Shown: positions 1 through 6,097 of the stretch, in pieces | Layout of the letters: every line of letters starts with the position of its first letter | How positions within the stretch are numbered: the stretch's first letter is position 1 | DNA from: Oscillospiraceae bacterium | GTDB taxonomy: Bacteria; Bacillota; Clostridia; Oscillospirales; Oscillospiraceae | Assembly (NCBI GenBank): GCA_016296635.1 | Contig: JAEDIZ010000061.1 | Span: 1 to 12,365 of the forward strand | Direction of reading: 5' to 3' | DNA length: 12,365 nt | The notes under the pieces: model-generated | The model's database searches: none | The model's input: only the letters and a program-made list of their open reading frames with translations | Told to the model about the DNA's origin: nothing | Made by a program: the position numbers and the translations under genes

Positions 1-1
1 G

Positions 2-79
2 GAGATCTTCAAGCTGCAGAATGCGGAAGCAACCTTCTGTTCCTTCACGGAACCTGCAAAGACGGTGAAGTTCGGATGA
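2..79 (+). CDS. C-terminal end of an unidentified protein (5' truncated)
   Basis: Reading frame 2 is open from the window edge to a TGA at 77-79 and uses common codons of this genome (atc, ttc, aag, ctg, cag). The visible tail is about 25 residues and ends in KTVKFG. The TGA overlaps the ATG of the Nudix gene as ATGA, the usual arrangement for translationally coupled genes, so the two are probably one operon. The fragment is too short to assign a family. Frame 1 is also open here and would extend the Nudix protein upstream, but that stretch has no start codon and reads less like coding sequence. Confidence 0.55.
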   Translation, partial: EIFKLQNAEATFCSFTEPAKTVKFG

Positions 80-462
80 CTCTGGAGGTCGTAGCCGCCT
101 GCATCCGGCGAAACGGCAGATTTCTTCTTTGCAGAAGGCCGGAGGGGAAAAACTGCGCCGGAATGTGGGAGTTTGTCGGCGGGAAGATCGAGCCGGGAGA
201 GAGCCCGGAGCAGGCGCTTGCAAGAGAACTGCGCGAGGAGCTTGCTGTAGATGTGAGCGTTGGCGCTGCGTTGGCGGATACTGTGCATATCTACCCTGCA
301 TATCAGGTGCATCTGATACTTTTTCAGGCGCAGCTGAGAAAGGGAGAACCGGTGCTTTTAGAGCATACGGAGGCTCGGTGGGTCACCTGCGCGGAGGCAG
401 CCGGGATGGCGCTGTGTCCTGCTGACCGGGAGCTGTTGGAAAAACTTCCGGAACCGTTCTGA
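76..462 (+). CDS. mutT: MutT-type Nudix hydrolase (probable 8-oxo-dGTP diphosphatase)
   Basis: A 128-residue protein that fills a single Nudix fold. The Nudix box is clear at residues 36-58: G36, E42, R50-E51-L52 and E54-E55, the Mg2+-binding helix that hydrolyses nucleoside diphosphates linked to another moiety. The usual glycine near the end of the box is Ala57. The WEFVGGKIEPGES stretch just before and into the box is typical of MutT/CTP pyrophosphohydrolase-like enzymes, which remove oxidised dGTP (8-oxo-dGTP) from the nucleotide pool in the cytoplasm. The size matches E. coli MutT (about 130 residues). The ATG at 76 overlaps the stop of the upstream gene and has only a weak ribosome site, so it is probably translated by coupling. 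Substrate is inferred; other small Nudix substrates are possible. Confidence 0.85.
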   Translation: MTLEVVAACIRRNGRFLLCRRPEGKNCAGMWEFVGGKIEPGESPEQALARELREELAVDVSVGAALADTVHIYPAYQVHLILFQAQLRKGEPVLLEHTEARWVTCAEAAGMALCPADRELLEKLPEPF

Positions 463-472
463 AAAAGAAATG

Positions 473-508
473 AAGTCCGCAGCTGCAATTTGCAGCTGCG
501 GACTTTTT
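473..508. terminator. Bidirectional intrinsic terminator between mutT and def
   Basis: A perfect 14-15 bp inverted repeat (474-487 pairing with 491-504, plus A473-T505) with a 3-base loop. It is followed by T504-T508 on the plus strand and by a T-rich stretch (TTCATTTCTTTTTC) on the minus strand. It lies between two convergent genes and can end both. Confidence 0.9.
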
Positions 509-513
509 GCAAT

Positions 514-924
514 TTAGATCAGAATTCCGTTGCAATGGTCGATCTCGTGCTGAATGATCTGCGCCGTCCAACCGGTGAAGGTTTTCAGACGGGTCTGAAA
601 CTGCACATTCTGATACTGCACTTTGATCGAGCGCCAACGCTTTGCTTTCTTTGTGCCAAGCAGTGAAAGGCAGCCTTCCTCCGCTTCGTAGGGATCACTC
701 TTTTTGACGATGACCGGATTAAACATGGTCATATAGCTGCCTTCGTTGTCGAAAACGATGATCCGTTTGCTTTCACCGATCATGTTCGCTGCCATGCCGA
801 CGCAACCGTCCTTATGTGCCGTCAGCGTATCGAGAAGATCCTGTGCGATTGCAAGATCTTCCGGCCCTGCCGGTTCGGAAATCTGCGAAAGAAAAATCGG
901 ATCGTGGTTGATCTGCCTGACCAT
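514..924 (-). CDS. def: Peptide deformylase, short GMAANMIG-type
   Basis: Removes the formyl group from the N-terminal methionine of new proteins. Counting from the ATG at 924-922, the 136-residue protein carries motif II EGCLS (Cys85 metal ligand) and motif III HEIDH (His126, Glu127, His130), placed as in all deformylases. Motif I, normally GxGxAAxQ, reads VGMAANMIG, so the Gln that stabilises the transition state is Met48. I recall this variant from a clade of short Firmicutes deformylases that often start MVR. The start at 924 is chosen because GGTGAT lies 7 nt upstream; a GTG at 936 and an ATG at 933 are also possible. The gene has its own promoter (957-985) and ends at a shared terminator. 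Reduced or altered activity is possible because of Met48. Confidence 0.85.
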   Translation of the reverse strand: MVRQINHDPIFLSQISEPAGPEDLAIAQDLLDTLTAHKDGCVGMAANMIGESKRIIVFDNEGSYMTMFNPVIVKKSDPYEAEEGCLSLLGTKKAKRWRSIKVQYQNVQFQTRLKTFTGWTAQIIQHEIDHCNGILI

Positions 925-956
925 ATTCTGCATCACCTTTGCCTTTTGATACGGCT

Positions 957-985
957 ATCATACCGCATGGAAGGCGGAGGTACAA
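957..985 (-). promoter_or_regulatory. Promoter of def
   Basis: On the minus strand, TTGTAC (985-980), a 17-bp spacer, then TATGAT (962-957). Transcription would start near 950, giving a leader of about 25 nt before the ATG at 924. The spacing and -10 box fit a housekeeping sigma factor. Confidence 0.7.
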
Positions 986-1095
986 GTGGTTTTTAGTTTT
1001 TCCTGCAAAGTCGAAAAGAATCTGTGCCGAATTCCGTTGGGCGCGGCAAATGATCGTTTCCGCCACGCTTGGCTCAGAGGCAGGAATAGATTGTT

Positions 1096-2718
1096 TCAGG
1101 CCTGATTGTGTTCTTCGGTTATACGGTGTGCGAGAGATGCCTGAATGAAACCCTTGAAGAGCGGGTGCGGTTTGTTGGGACGGCTCTTGAATTCGGGATG
1201 ATACTGTACGCCGACATAGAAGTCGCGGCCTGAAAGCTCCACGGTTTCCACAAGCCGTCCGTCTGGGGAAAGACCGCTGGTGCAAAGACCGGCTGCCTGC
1301 AAAATGTTGCGGTAGTCGTTGTTGAATTCATAGCGGTGGCGGTGACGCTCGGAGATTTCGTCTTTGCCATAGCAGCGCGCCATGGTGGTTCCGGCGGCGA
1401 TCCGGCAGGGATAAGCACCCAGACGGAGCGTACCGCCCTTGTTGATCTCATCATTTTGACCGGGCATAAAATCGATGACCTTGTTTTTGCAATGCTCGTC
1501 AAATTCGCCGGAGTTGGCATCTGCCAGCCCTGCGGCGTGACGGGCAAATTCAATGACGGCAATCTGCATACCGAGGCAGATGCCGAAATAGGGGAGCTTC
1601 TTTTCCCGCGCATACTGCGCAGCCGAAATCATGCCCTCAATGCCGCGGCCGCCGAAGCCGCCGGGGACAAGGATACCGTCCAGTCCGGAAAGGATTTCCT
1701 CCGTGTTTTCTGCGGTAATGCTTTCCGAATCAATCCATTGAATATCGACCTTGGCACCAAATTGATAGCCTGCGTGCCGCAGCGCCTCGGCAACGGAAAG
1801 GTATGCATCATGCAGCTGCGTGTATTTGCCTACAAGGCCGATAGTGACGGTTTTCTCACTCTGCTTGACACGGGTTACCATCTGCGTCCACTCATCCAGC
1901 TCCGGCTGCGGTACATCAAGTCCCAGTTCCCGGCACACAACGCCGGAGAAGTTCGCCTTTTCCAGCATCAAGGGCGCTTCATACAGACACGGAAGCGTGA
2001 TGTTTTCTATCACGCAGTCAGGCTTCACATTGCAGAACATGGAGATCTTCTGAAAAATGGAAGGCTCCAGCGGCTCGTCGCAGCGCAGAACGATGATGTT
2101 GGGATTGATGCCCATGCCCTGCAGTTCCTTGACCGAGTGCTGGGTGGGCTTGGATTTGTGCTCGTCGGAGCCGCGCAGGAAAGGAACCAGCGTGACATGG
2201 ATGAACAGACTGTTTTCTCTGCCGACCTCCAGCGAGATCTGCCGGACGGCCTCCAGAAACGGCTGGCTTTCGATGTCGCCGATGGTGCCGCCGATCTCTG
2301 TGATGACCACGTCCGCTTCTGTTTTTTTGCCGACGTTATAGACAAATTCCTTGATCTCGTTTGTGACGTGCGGAATGACCTGCACGGTGGAGCCGAGATA
2401 TTCGCCGCGGCGTTCCTTGTTCAGAACGTTCCAGTAGACCTTGCCGGTGGTCAGATTGGAATACTTGTTCAGGTCTTCGTCGATGAAACGCTCGTAGTGG
2501 CCCAGGTCCAGATCCGTTTCGGCACCGTCCTCTGTGACATAGACCTCGCCGTGCTGATAGGGACTCATGGTGCCGGGATCGACATTGATATACGGATCGA
2601 GCTTCTGTGCAGCGACCTTCAGTCCGCGCGACTTGAGCAGCCGCCCGAGAGAGGCTGCTGTGATGCCTTTGCCGAGACCGGATACGACACCGCCGGTCAC
2701 AAAAATGTATTTTGTCAT
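1096..2718 (-). CDS. pyrG: CTP synthase (glutamine hydrolysing)
   Basis: Makes CTP from UTP, ATP and glutamine, the last step of pyrimidine nucleotide synthesis. At 540 residues it has full family length. The N-terminal synthase domain (about 1-270) starts with MTKYIFVTGGVVSGLGKGI, whose GLGKG loop binds ATP, and includes the metal-binding stretch EIGGTIGDIESQPF (141-154). The C-terminal class I glutamine amidotransferase domain (about 290-535) has the oxyanion GGFGGRG (353-359), the nucleophile Cys381 in FGICLGMQ, and His507 and Glu509 in QYHPEF. No catalytic residue is missing. The start has a GGGGG ribosome site 8 nt upstream. The stop of a short upstream reading frame overlaps the start as ATGA. 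Expression is probably controlled in the long leader at 2719-3060. Confidence 0.98.
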   Translation of the reverse strand: MTKYIFVTGGVVSGLGKGITAASLGRLLKSRGLKVAAQKLDPYINVDPGTMSPYQHGEVYVTEDGAETDLDLGHYERFIDEDLNKYSNLTTGKVYWNVLNKERRGEYLGSTVQVIPHVTNEIKEFVYNVGKKTEADVVITEIGGTIGDIESQPFLEAVRQISLEVGRENSLFIHVTLVPFLRGSDEHKSKPTQHSVKELQGMGINPNIIVLRCDEPLEPSIFQKISMFCNVKPDCVIENITLPCLYEAPLMLEKANFSGVVCRELGLDVPQPELDEWTQMVTRVKQSEKTVTIGLVGKYTQLHDAYLSVAEALRHAGYQFGAKVDIQWIDSESITAENTEEILSGLDGILVPGGFGGRGIEGMISAAQYAREKKLPYFGICLGMQIAVIEFARHAAGLADANSGEFDEHCKNKVIDFMPGQNDEINKGGTLRLGAYPCRIAAGTTMARCYGKDEISERHRHRYEFNNDYRNILQAAGLCTSGLSPDGRLVETVELSGRDFYVGVQYHPEFKSRPNKPHPLFKGFIQASLAHRITEEHNQA

Positions 2719-2927
2719 TTCTTCTTCCCCCTGCCTTTTTTTTCGAAGTATAGTTTACTCAATTCCTCACGCATACTGAAGAACAGATCCTCATAGCCCG
2801 GATACAGTCAAAACTGCTTCAGCATCTCACTGAAAGCACCCGGCTTCCGAAAGCGTGAACCTTTCCCGCCGCTGCAAAAAACGGTTCGCCGAAATACCCC
2901 GGGACAGTTTGCGCTATTGCAATTATC
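2715..2927 (-). pseudogene. Short reading frame upstream of pyrG, interrupted by one TGA (leader peptide or relic)
   Basis: In one minus-strand frame, 2927-2811 is open, a TGA sits at 2810-2808, and 2807-2715 is open again. The final TGA (2717-2715) overlaps the pyrG start as ATGA. The downstream half would read LYPGYEDLFFSMREEL and continue to a lysine-rich end (FEKKGRGKKK); the upstream half includes RKPGAFSEMLKQF. The composition looks protein-like and the pyrG overlap is typical of coupled genes. The only good internal start is ATG 2774-2772 (19 residues), with GAGGAT about 13 nt before it, so translation is uncertain. It could be a leader peptide coupled to pyrG, a decayed small gene, or chance. 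I do not recognise a family. Confidence 0.25.
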
Positions 2928-2931
2928 CCCC

Positions 2932-2986
2932 AAAAAAGAGAGAGACGCCCCCCAGATTCATTGATCTGAAAGACGCCATTGCCTTC
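2932..2986 (-). promoter_or_regulatory. Second ANTAR-like hexaloop hairpin and weaker competing hairpin with U-run in the pyrG leader
   Basis: On the minus strand, 2986-2969 folds into a 6-bp stem (GAAGGC against GUCUUU, with G-U pairs) closing the loop AAUGGC at 2980-2975, with A at position 1 and G at position 4. The 3' arm overlaps a longer alternative stem (2974-2964 with 2957-2947, loop CAAUGA) that is rich in G-U pairs. That is followed by GTCTCTCTC and six Ts (2937-2932). The alternative stem could be a weak terminator, but the nine bases before the U-run make this uncertain. It repeats AAGGCAATGGCGTCTTT, found 65 bp away at 3034-3050. Confidence 0.5.
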
Positions 2987-3004
2987 TTTTTGCGTGATAC
3001 ACAG

Positions 3005-3042
3005 AAAAAAGGCGTCTCCGAGTCCATAAACTCAAAGACGCC
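3005..3042 (-). terminator. Intrinsic terminator (attenuator) at the start of the pyrG transcript
   Basis: Minus strand: GGCGTCTTTGAGT (3042-3030), six-base loop TTATGG, ACTCGGAGACGCC (3023-3011), then six Ts (3010-3005). The 13-bp stem includes two G-U pairs that pair only in minus-strand RNA, and only the minus strand has a U-run, so orientation is clear. It lies less than 20 nt after the predicted transcription start and therefore must be read through for pyrG to be expressed from this promoter. Confidence 0.85.
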
Positions 3043-3051
3043 ATTGCCTTT
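3034..3051 (-). promoter_or_regulatory. First ANTAR-like hexaloop hairpin (candidate antiterminator) in the pyrG leader
   Basis: Minus strand 3051-3034, AAAGGC-AAUGGC-GUCUUU, is a 6-bp stem closing a six-base loop with A at position 1 and G at position 4, the published signature of ANTAR-binding hairpins. Its loop end and 3' arm (3042-3034) are the 5' arm of the terminator at 3005-3042, so the two structures exclude each other. A G-U pair in the stem would be A-C on the other strand, supporting a minus-strand RNA. It sits almost at the 5' end of the predicted transcript. Confidence 0.6.
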
Positions 3052-3060
3052 ATGCGAAGC

Positions 3061-3088
3061 ATTATATCGGATTGTCTGCATTTGTCAA
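3061..3088 (-). promoter_or_regulatory. Promoter of pyrG, near consensus
   Basis: Minus strand: TTGACA (3088-3083), 16-bp spacer, TATAAT (3066-3061). Both hexamers are perfect sigma-A consensus. Transcription should begin near 3055-3053, placing the first hexaloop hairpin at the very 5' end of the RNA. The transcript would not begin GGGC, unlike the Bacillus pyrG leader that is controlled by repetitive G addition. Confidence 0.85.
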
Positions 3089-3389
3089 GATGTTTTTTAA
3101 AAACAGATACTTTTATTTTTGAGAGGGGTAGATAATTGATGGGGCAGGAAGTATACTATTTCCGATAAACAAATTACGCTTGGTGAAAATATAGCGCAGA
3201 ATAGCTGCCCAGCGCGGGTGCAGAATTCCGGTGCCCAGAGCTTCGTTCACCGGATTCCACGGCGAATCCGTACATTGTATTTGCACTTCAACTGCTCGAA
3301 CAAGTATGTTCTTTGCCAAGCATCTGCCGGAAATGATGATCCGGGTATTCTGCGAATAAGAAAACATGAGGGAAAGGGGATGAAACAGC
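3089..3389. other. Non-coding stretch upstream of the ANTAR gene
   Basis: About 300 bp between the pyrG promoter and the ANTAR gene. It contains two adjacent inverted repeats. The first is CCGGTG (3228-3233) with CACCGG (3248-3253). The second is a perfect 7-bp stem, 3251-3257 with 3264-3270, closing six bases. A possible plus-strand promoter follows: TTGCAC (3281-3286), an 18-bp spacer, TATGTT (3305-3310). No convincing gene was found: open frames on both strands overlap the ANTAR gene or lack ribosome sites. Confidence 0.4.
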
Positions 3390-3974
3390 TTGGTGATTGA
3401 AGAGCACGCATATCGTACACTGGTTGTTTCGTCCTCTGCCAGATTCACCGATGCCTTGAGGCCGATGCTCACCGCAGCACATTGTGATCCGATAGATACG
3501 GCAGAAAGCATCTCACAGGCGAAAGGACTGTCAACAGAAAATCCGTACGATTTTGTCATCGTGAATGCACCGCTGCCGGACGATTTCGGAACAAAGTTTG
3601 TAGTGGATGTATCTTCCGGGAAAAGCACAGTCTGTCTGTTTCTTGTGAAGGCGGAAGTTTATGAAGAAATCCGGTCAAAGGTCGTTGACCACGGCGTTTT
3701 TGTACTGTCAAGGCCGACTTCCGCAGCTGTGATTTCCCATGCGCTCGATTTTATGGCATCTGCCAGAGAGCGGCTTCGTCGGATGGAAAAGAAAGCAGCT
3801 TCCATCGAGGGAAAGATGGAGGAGATCCACCTCGTCAATCGCGCAAAATGGCTTCTGATCGAGAATCTGAAAATGACGGAATCGGATGCCCATCATTATA
3901 TTGAGAAGGAGGCCATGAACACCTGCGTTTCAAAGCGGGAAATCGCTGAGAGCATTATCGGGAAATACACATGA
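3390..3974 (+). CDS. ANTAR-domain RNA-binding regulator with degenerate receiver
   Basis: A 194-residue two-domain protein. Residues 9-120 resemble a response-regulator receiver. The phospho-acceptor Asp is Asn59 (DFVIVNAPLP), the acidic pair after strand 1 is missing (VVSSSARF), and the usual Lys of strand 5 is Arg108, so classical phosphorylation is unlikely. A helical linker (about 124-148) leads to the ANTAR domain (about 143-192), a three-helix RNA-binding fold with the typical AKWLLIENLKMTESDAHHYIEKEAM pattern in two halves (152-161 and 162-176). ANTAR proteins prevent transcription termination by binding paired hexaloop hairpins. The start is TTG 3390 (AAAGGGG 10 nt upstream) or GTG 3393; a stop at 3381 excludes anything longer. 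It overlaps the next gene as ATGA and lies divergent to pyrG, whose leader holds candidate targets. Confidence 0.88.
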   Translation: MVIEEHAYRTLVVSSSARFTDALRPMLTAAHCDPIDTAESISQAKGLSTENPYDFVIVNAPLPDDFGTKFVVDVSSGKSTVCLFLVKAEVYEEIRSKVVDHGVFVLSRPTSAAVISHALDFMASARERLRRMEKKAASIEGKMEEIHLVNRAKWLLIENLKMTESDAHHYIEKEAMNTCVSKREIAESIIGKYT

Positions 3975-4675
3975 AGAATCTTACGAAGTGTGAAACGATC
4001 ATAATATGCGGAAGGCGCGTCTGCTTTCTGGGCGATCCGCATGCGGAAGTTTGGGTAATCCATCCCATAGACGGACGGGAATTTGATGACCGGGAAAACC
4101 GGGCGGAGCGGGCTTTCCGGCAGCTGCCGGAAAGCTCTGCCGCGATAGCTGCGGTAGAGGTGCTTGACTGGAATGCTGAACTGACACCTTGGCGTGCGGA
4201 AGATATTCCGGGAAGAAACGGTTTTGACGGTTGCGCGCCGGTGCTTTTGCAGACTTTGGAGAATACAATTCTGCCAGAGCTTGAGAGACGGTATGCTGCG
4301 AAACCGAAGGAAAGAATTCTGGCCGGATACTCCCTTGCAGGACTGTTTGCACTTTGGGCCTGCAGCCAAAGCGAATTTTTTTCGGCTGCGGCGGCCATGT
4401 CACCGTCTGTATGGTATCCCGGTTGGCTGCAATATATAAAAGCGAACGGGATCCAGGCACGGGTTGTCTATCTGAGCCTTGGCGACAGAGAGGAAAAGAC
4501 AAAAAACAGACTGATGGCTTCGGTTGGCGATGCAATCCGGGAGCAGTATCAATTGTTGCAGGTATCCGGGATAGAGTGCACGCTGGAATGGAATTCGGGT
4601 AATCATTTTCAGAACGTGGATGAACGCATTGCTGCCGGTATTGCATGGACGCTGCAGGCAATCAGAACGCGATAA
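3971..4675 (+). CDS. Alpha/beta hydrolase, putative esterase (esterase D / enterochelin-esterase-like fold)
   Basis: A 234-residue protein resembling the PF00756 putative-esterase family. The nucleophile elbow GYSLAG puts the catalytic serine at Ser121; the likely acid is Asp172 (SLGDREE) and the base His212 (GNHF), in the right order and spacing. MSPSVWYP (143-150) is also typical of this family. There is no signal peptide or membrane segment, so it should act in the cytoplasm on a small ester, thioester or similar substrate that cannot be named from sequence. Its ATG overlaps the ANTAR stop (ATGA) and has no good ribosome site, so it is probably translated by coupling. The shared operon suggests a connected role, but nothing visible explains why an ANTAR regulator travels with an esterase. 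Confidence 0.8.
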   Translation: MKNLTKCETIIICGRRVCFLGDPHAEVWVIHPIDGREFDDRENRAERAFRQLPESSAAIAAVEVLDWNAELTPWRAEDIPGRNGFDGCAPVLLQTLENTILPELERRYAAKPKERILAGYSLAGLFALWACSQSEFFSAAAAMSPSVWYPGWLQYIKANGIQARVVYLSLGDREEKTKNRLMASVGDAIREQYQLLQVSGIECTLEWNSGNHFQNVDERIAAGIAWTLQAIRTR

Positions 4676-4679
4676 CAGA

Positions 4680-4713
4680 AAAAAGGACGCATCCTTTTGG
4701 ATGCGTCCTTTTT
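4680..4713. terminator. Bidirectional intrinsic terminator between the esterase gene and ugpC
   Basis: A 10-bp GC-containing stem (4685-4694 with 4699-4708) with loop TTTT, flanked by A4680-4684 and T4709-4713. The hairpin therefore ends in a U-run on either strand. It serves two convergent genes. Confidence 0.92.
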
Positions 4714-4722
4714 GAATTTCAA

Positions 4723-5913
4723 TTAGAACAGGTTCTTTTCGGTTTCCTTGTCGAAAACATGAATCAGTTCCGGACGGAAGCTGTACTTGACAGCCTTGTG
4801 GCCGCCATGGACACTGTCGACATCGATGTCGGTAGTGGGAACAACGATGACAACGTCCTTGCCGTTGGAGTTGACGTGCAGGTGCAGTTCGCTGCCCATC
4901 AGCTCGGAGACGTCGACCTTTGCTTCGATGCCGTCATCAGCCAGGTTGATATGAACGGGACGAACACCAACGATCACATCGGAAGGAACGGAATCCATTG
5001 CCTTCAGAGCAGCCTGCTTGTCTTCGGGCAGTTCGAAATCCTTGCCCTGAACGGTAGCGAAGAACTTGCCGTCCTTCTTGGTCAGCTGTGCATCGAAGAA
5101 GTTCATCTGCGGAGTGCCGATGAAGCCTGCAACGAACAGGTTGGACGGATGGTTGAAAACTTCCTGCGGGGTGCCGATCTGCTGGATGAAACCGTCACGC
5201 ATGATGACGATACGATCGCCGAGGGTCATAGCTTCGACCTGGTCATGGGTAACATAGATGAAGGTGGTATCGATCTTCTCGCGGAGCTTGATGATCTCAG
5301 CACGCATCTGGTTACGGAGCTTAGCGTCGAGGTTGGACAGAGGTTCGTCCATCAGGAAGACCTTCGGGTTACGGACGATTGCACGACCGATAGCAACACG
5401 CTGTCTCTGGCCGCCGGACAGAGCCTTGGGCTTACGGTTGAGGTACTGGGTGATGTCGAGGATTTCAGCAGCTTCACGAACCTTGCGGTCGATCTCTGCC
5501 TTCGGGGTCTTCTTCAGCTTGAGGGAGAAGGCCATGTTATCATAAACGGTCATATGCGGATAAAGAGCATAGTTCTGGAAGACCATGGCGATATCGCGGT
5601 CCTTGGGAGCAACGTCGTTCATGACCTTGCCGTCGATGAGGAGTTCACCTTCGGTGATCTCTTCCAGACCTGCGACCATGCGGAGAGTCGTGGACTTGCC
5701 GCAGCCGGACGGGCCAACGAGCACGATGAATTCCTTGTCTGCAATGTCAAGATTGAATTCCTGAACTGCAACAACGCCCTTGTCGGTGATCTGAAGATTC
5801 ACTTTTTCCTTTTCGGGATTGTCGTCAACCTTCTTCTTTTTCTTGGACTTCTTCTCTTCGCCGCTGACGAATGGGTAGATCTTCTTAACGTTTACTAATT
5901 TGACTTCTGCCAT
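4723..5913 (-). CDS. ugpC: Sugar ABC transporter ATP-binding protein (UgpC/MsmK/MalK type)
   Basis: ATPase that powers carbohydrate import through CUT1-type ABC permeases. Counting from ATG 5913-5911, the 396-residue protein shows Walker A GPSGCGKST (67-75), Q-loop Gln113, signature LSGGQ (165-169), Walker B VFLMDE (185-190, Glu190 catalytic), D-loop SNLD and switch His223. A C-terminal OB-fold regulatory domain (about 250-396) follows. A lysine-rich insert (about 17-38) lies between the first two strands, where MsmK and MalK have a short loop. No permease or binding-protein genes are adjacent, which fits a shared ATPase serving several transporters. The start follows family homology; a GTG at 6000 would add 29 residues that do not resemble the family. 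The ribosome site at 5913 is weak (GGAAA), and the gene has a structured leader. Confidence 0.95.
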   Translation of the reverse strand: MAEVKLVNVKKIYPFVSGEEKKSKKKKKVDDNPEKEKVNLQITDKGVVAVQEFNLDIADKEFIVLVGPSGCGKSTTLRMVAGLEEITEGELLIDGKVMNDVAPKDRDIAMVFQNYALYPHMTVYDNMAFSLKLKKTPKAEIDRKVREAAEILDITQYLNRKPKALSGGQRQRVAIGRAIVRNPKVFLMDEPLSNLDAKLRNQMRAEIIKLREKIDTTFIYVTHDQVEAMTLGDRIVIMRDGFIQQIGTPQEVFNHPSNLFVAGFIGTPQMNFFDAQLTKKDGKFFATVQGKDFELPEDKQAALKAMDSVPSDVIVGVRPVHINLADDGIEAKVDVSELMGSELHLHVNSNGKDVVIVVPTTDIDVDSVHGGHKAVKYSFRPELIHVFDKETEKNLF

Positions 5914-6097
5914 ACTTTTCCGACTCTGACTGCGCTGGATTCCCAATGCGCATTCTCGCAAACCGCCGGGCTTGGCGGATGCATTACGGTATGTCTCCAC
6001 AATACCGCACCGGGAGTCACCCGGAAATGTTTTCCTCCTTATTATTGCCGCAGCAGGCTATTGTTGTGGAGTAGACTGCCCCGACTAAGATGCATGT
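5914..6097 (-). promoter_or_regulatory. Structured 5' leader of ugpC with a remote AAGGAGG
   Basis: About 180 nt between the predicted transcription start and the ATG. Four local hairpins line up on the minus strand: 6024-6010 (5-bp stem), 6007-5987 (6 bp), 5978-5963 (5 bp, loop AAGCCC) and 5952-5931 (5 bp, then 3 bp after a two-base bulge). A perfect AAGGAGG at 6040-6034 lies about 120 nt before the start codon, upstream of all four hairpins. It does not match a riboswitch class I can name. It may stabilise the mRNA or control translation. Confidence 0.45.

Noticed and set aside
1336..2796. A 486-codon plus-strand open frame across pyrG
   Set aside because: It is the antisense of pyrG, whose minus-strand product has every CTP synthase motif; the plus-strand translation has no recognisable domain and no ribosome site.
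2932..3051. Tandem hairpins as a guanidine-II (mini-ykkC) riboswitch or fluoride riboswitch
   Set aside because: The loops are AAUGGC, UUAUGG and CAAUGA rather than ACGR, and the fluoride pseudoknot consensus is absent.
2932..3055. Interpretation of the pyrG leader as Bacillus-type CTP-sensing attenuation by repetitive G addition
   Set aside because: That mechanism needs a transcript starting GGGC; the predicted start here lies in GCTTCGCAT and the first terminator arm is not C/U-rich in the required way.
3113..3628. Minus-strand frame across the start of the ANTAR gene
   Set aside because: It overlaps the ANTAR coding region on the opposite strand, has no ribosome site and matches no family; the part outside the ANTAR gene is too short to judge.
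4645..5898. A 417-codon plus-strand open frame across ugpC
   Set aside because: Antisense shadow of the ABC ATPase, caused by its biased codon use; rich in LDVG/DDD patterns typical of such shadows and lacking a ribosome site.
5914..6000. N-terminal extension of the ABC ATPase from GTG 6000
   Set aside because: The 29 extra residues do not resemble the family, and the next Met (MAEVKL) matches the usual N-terminus.
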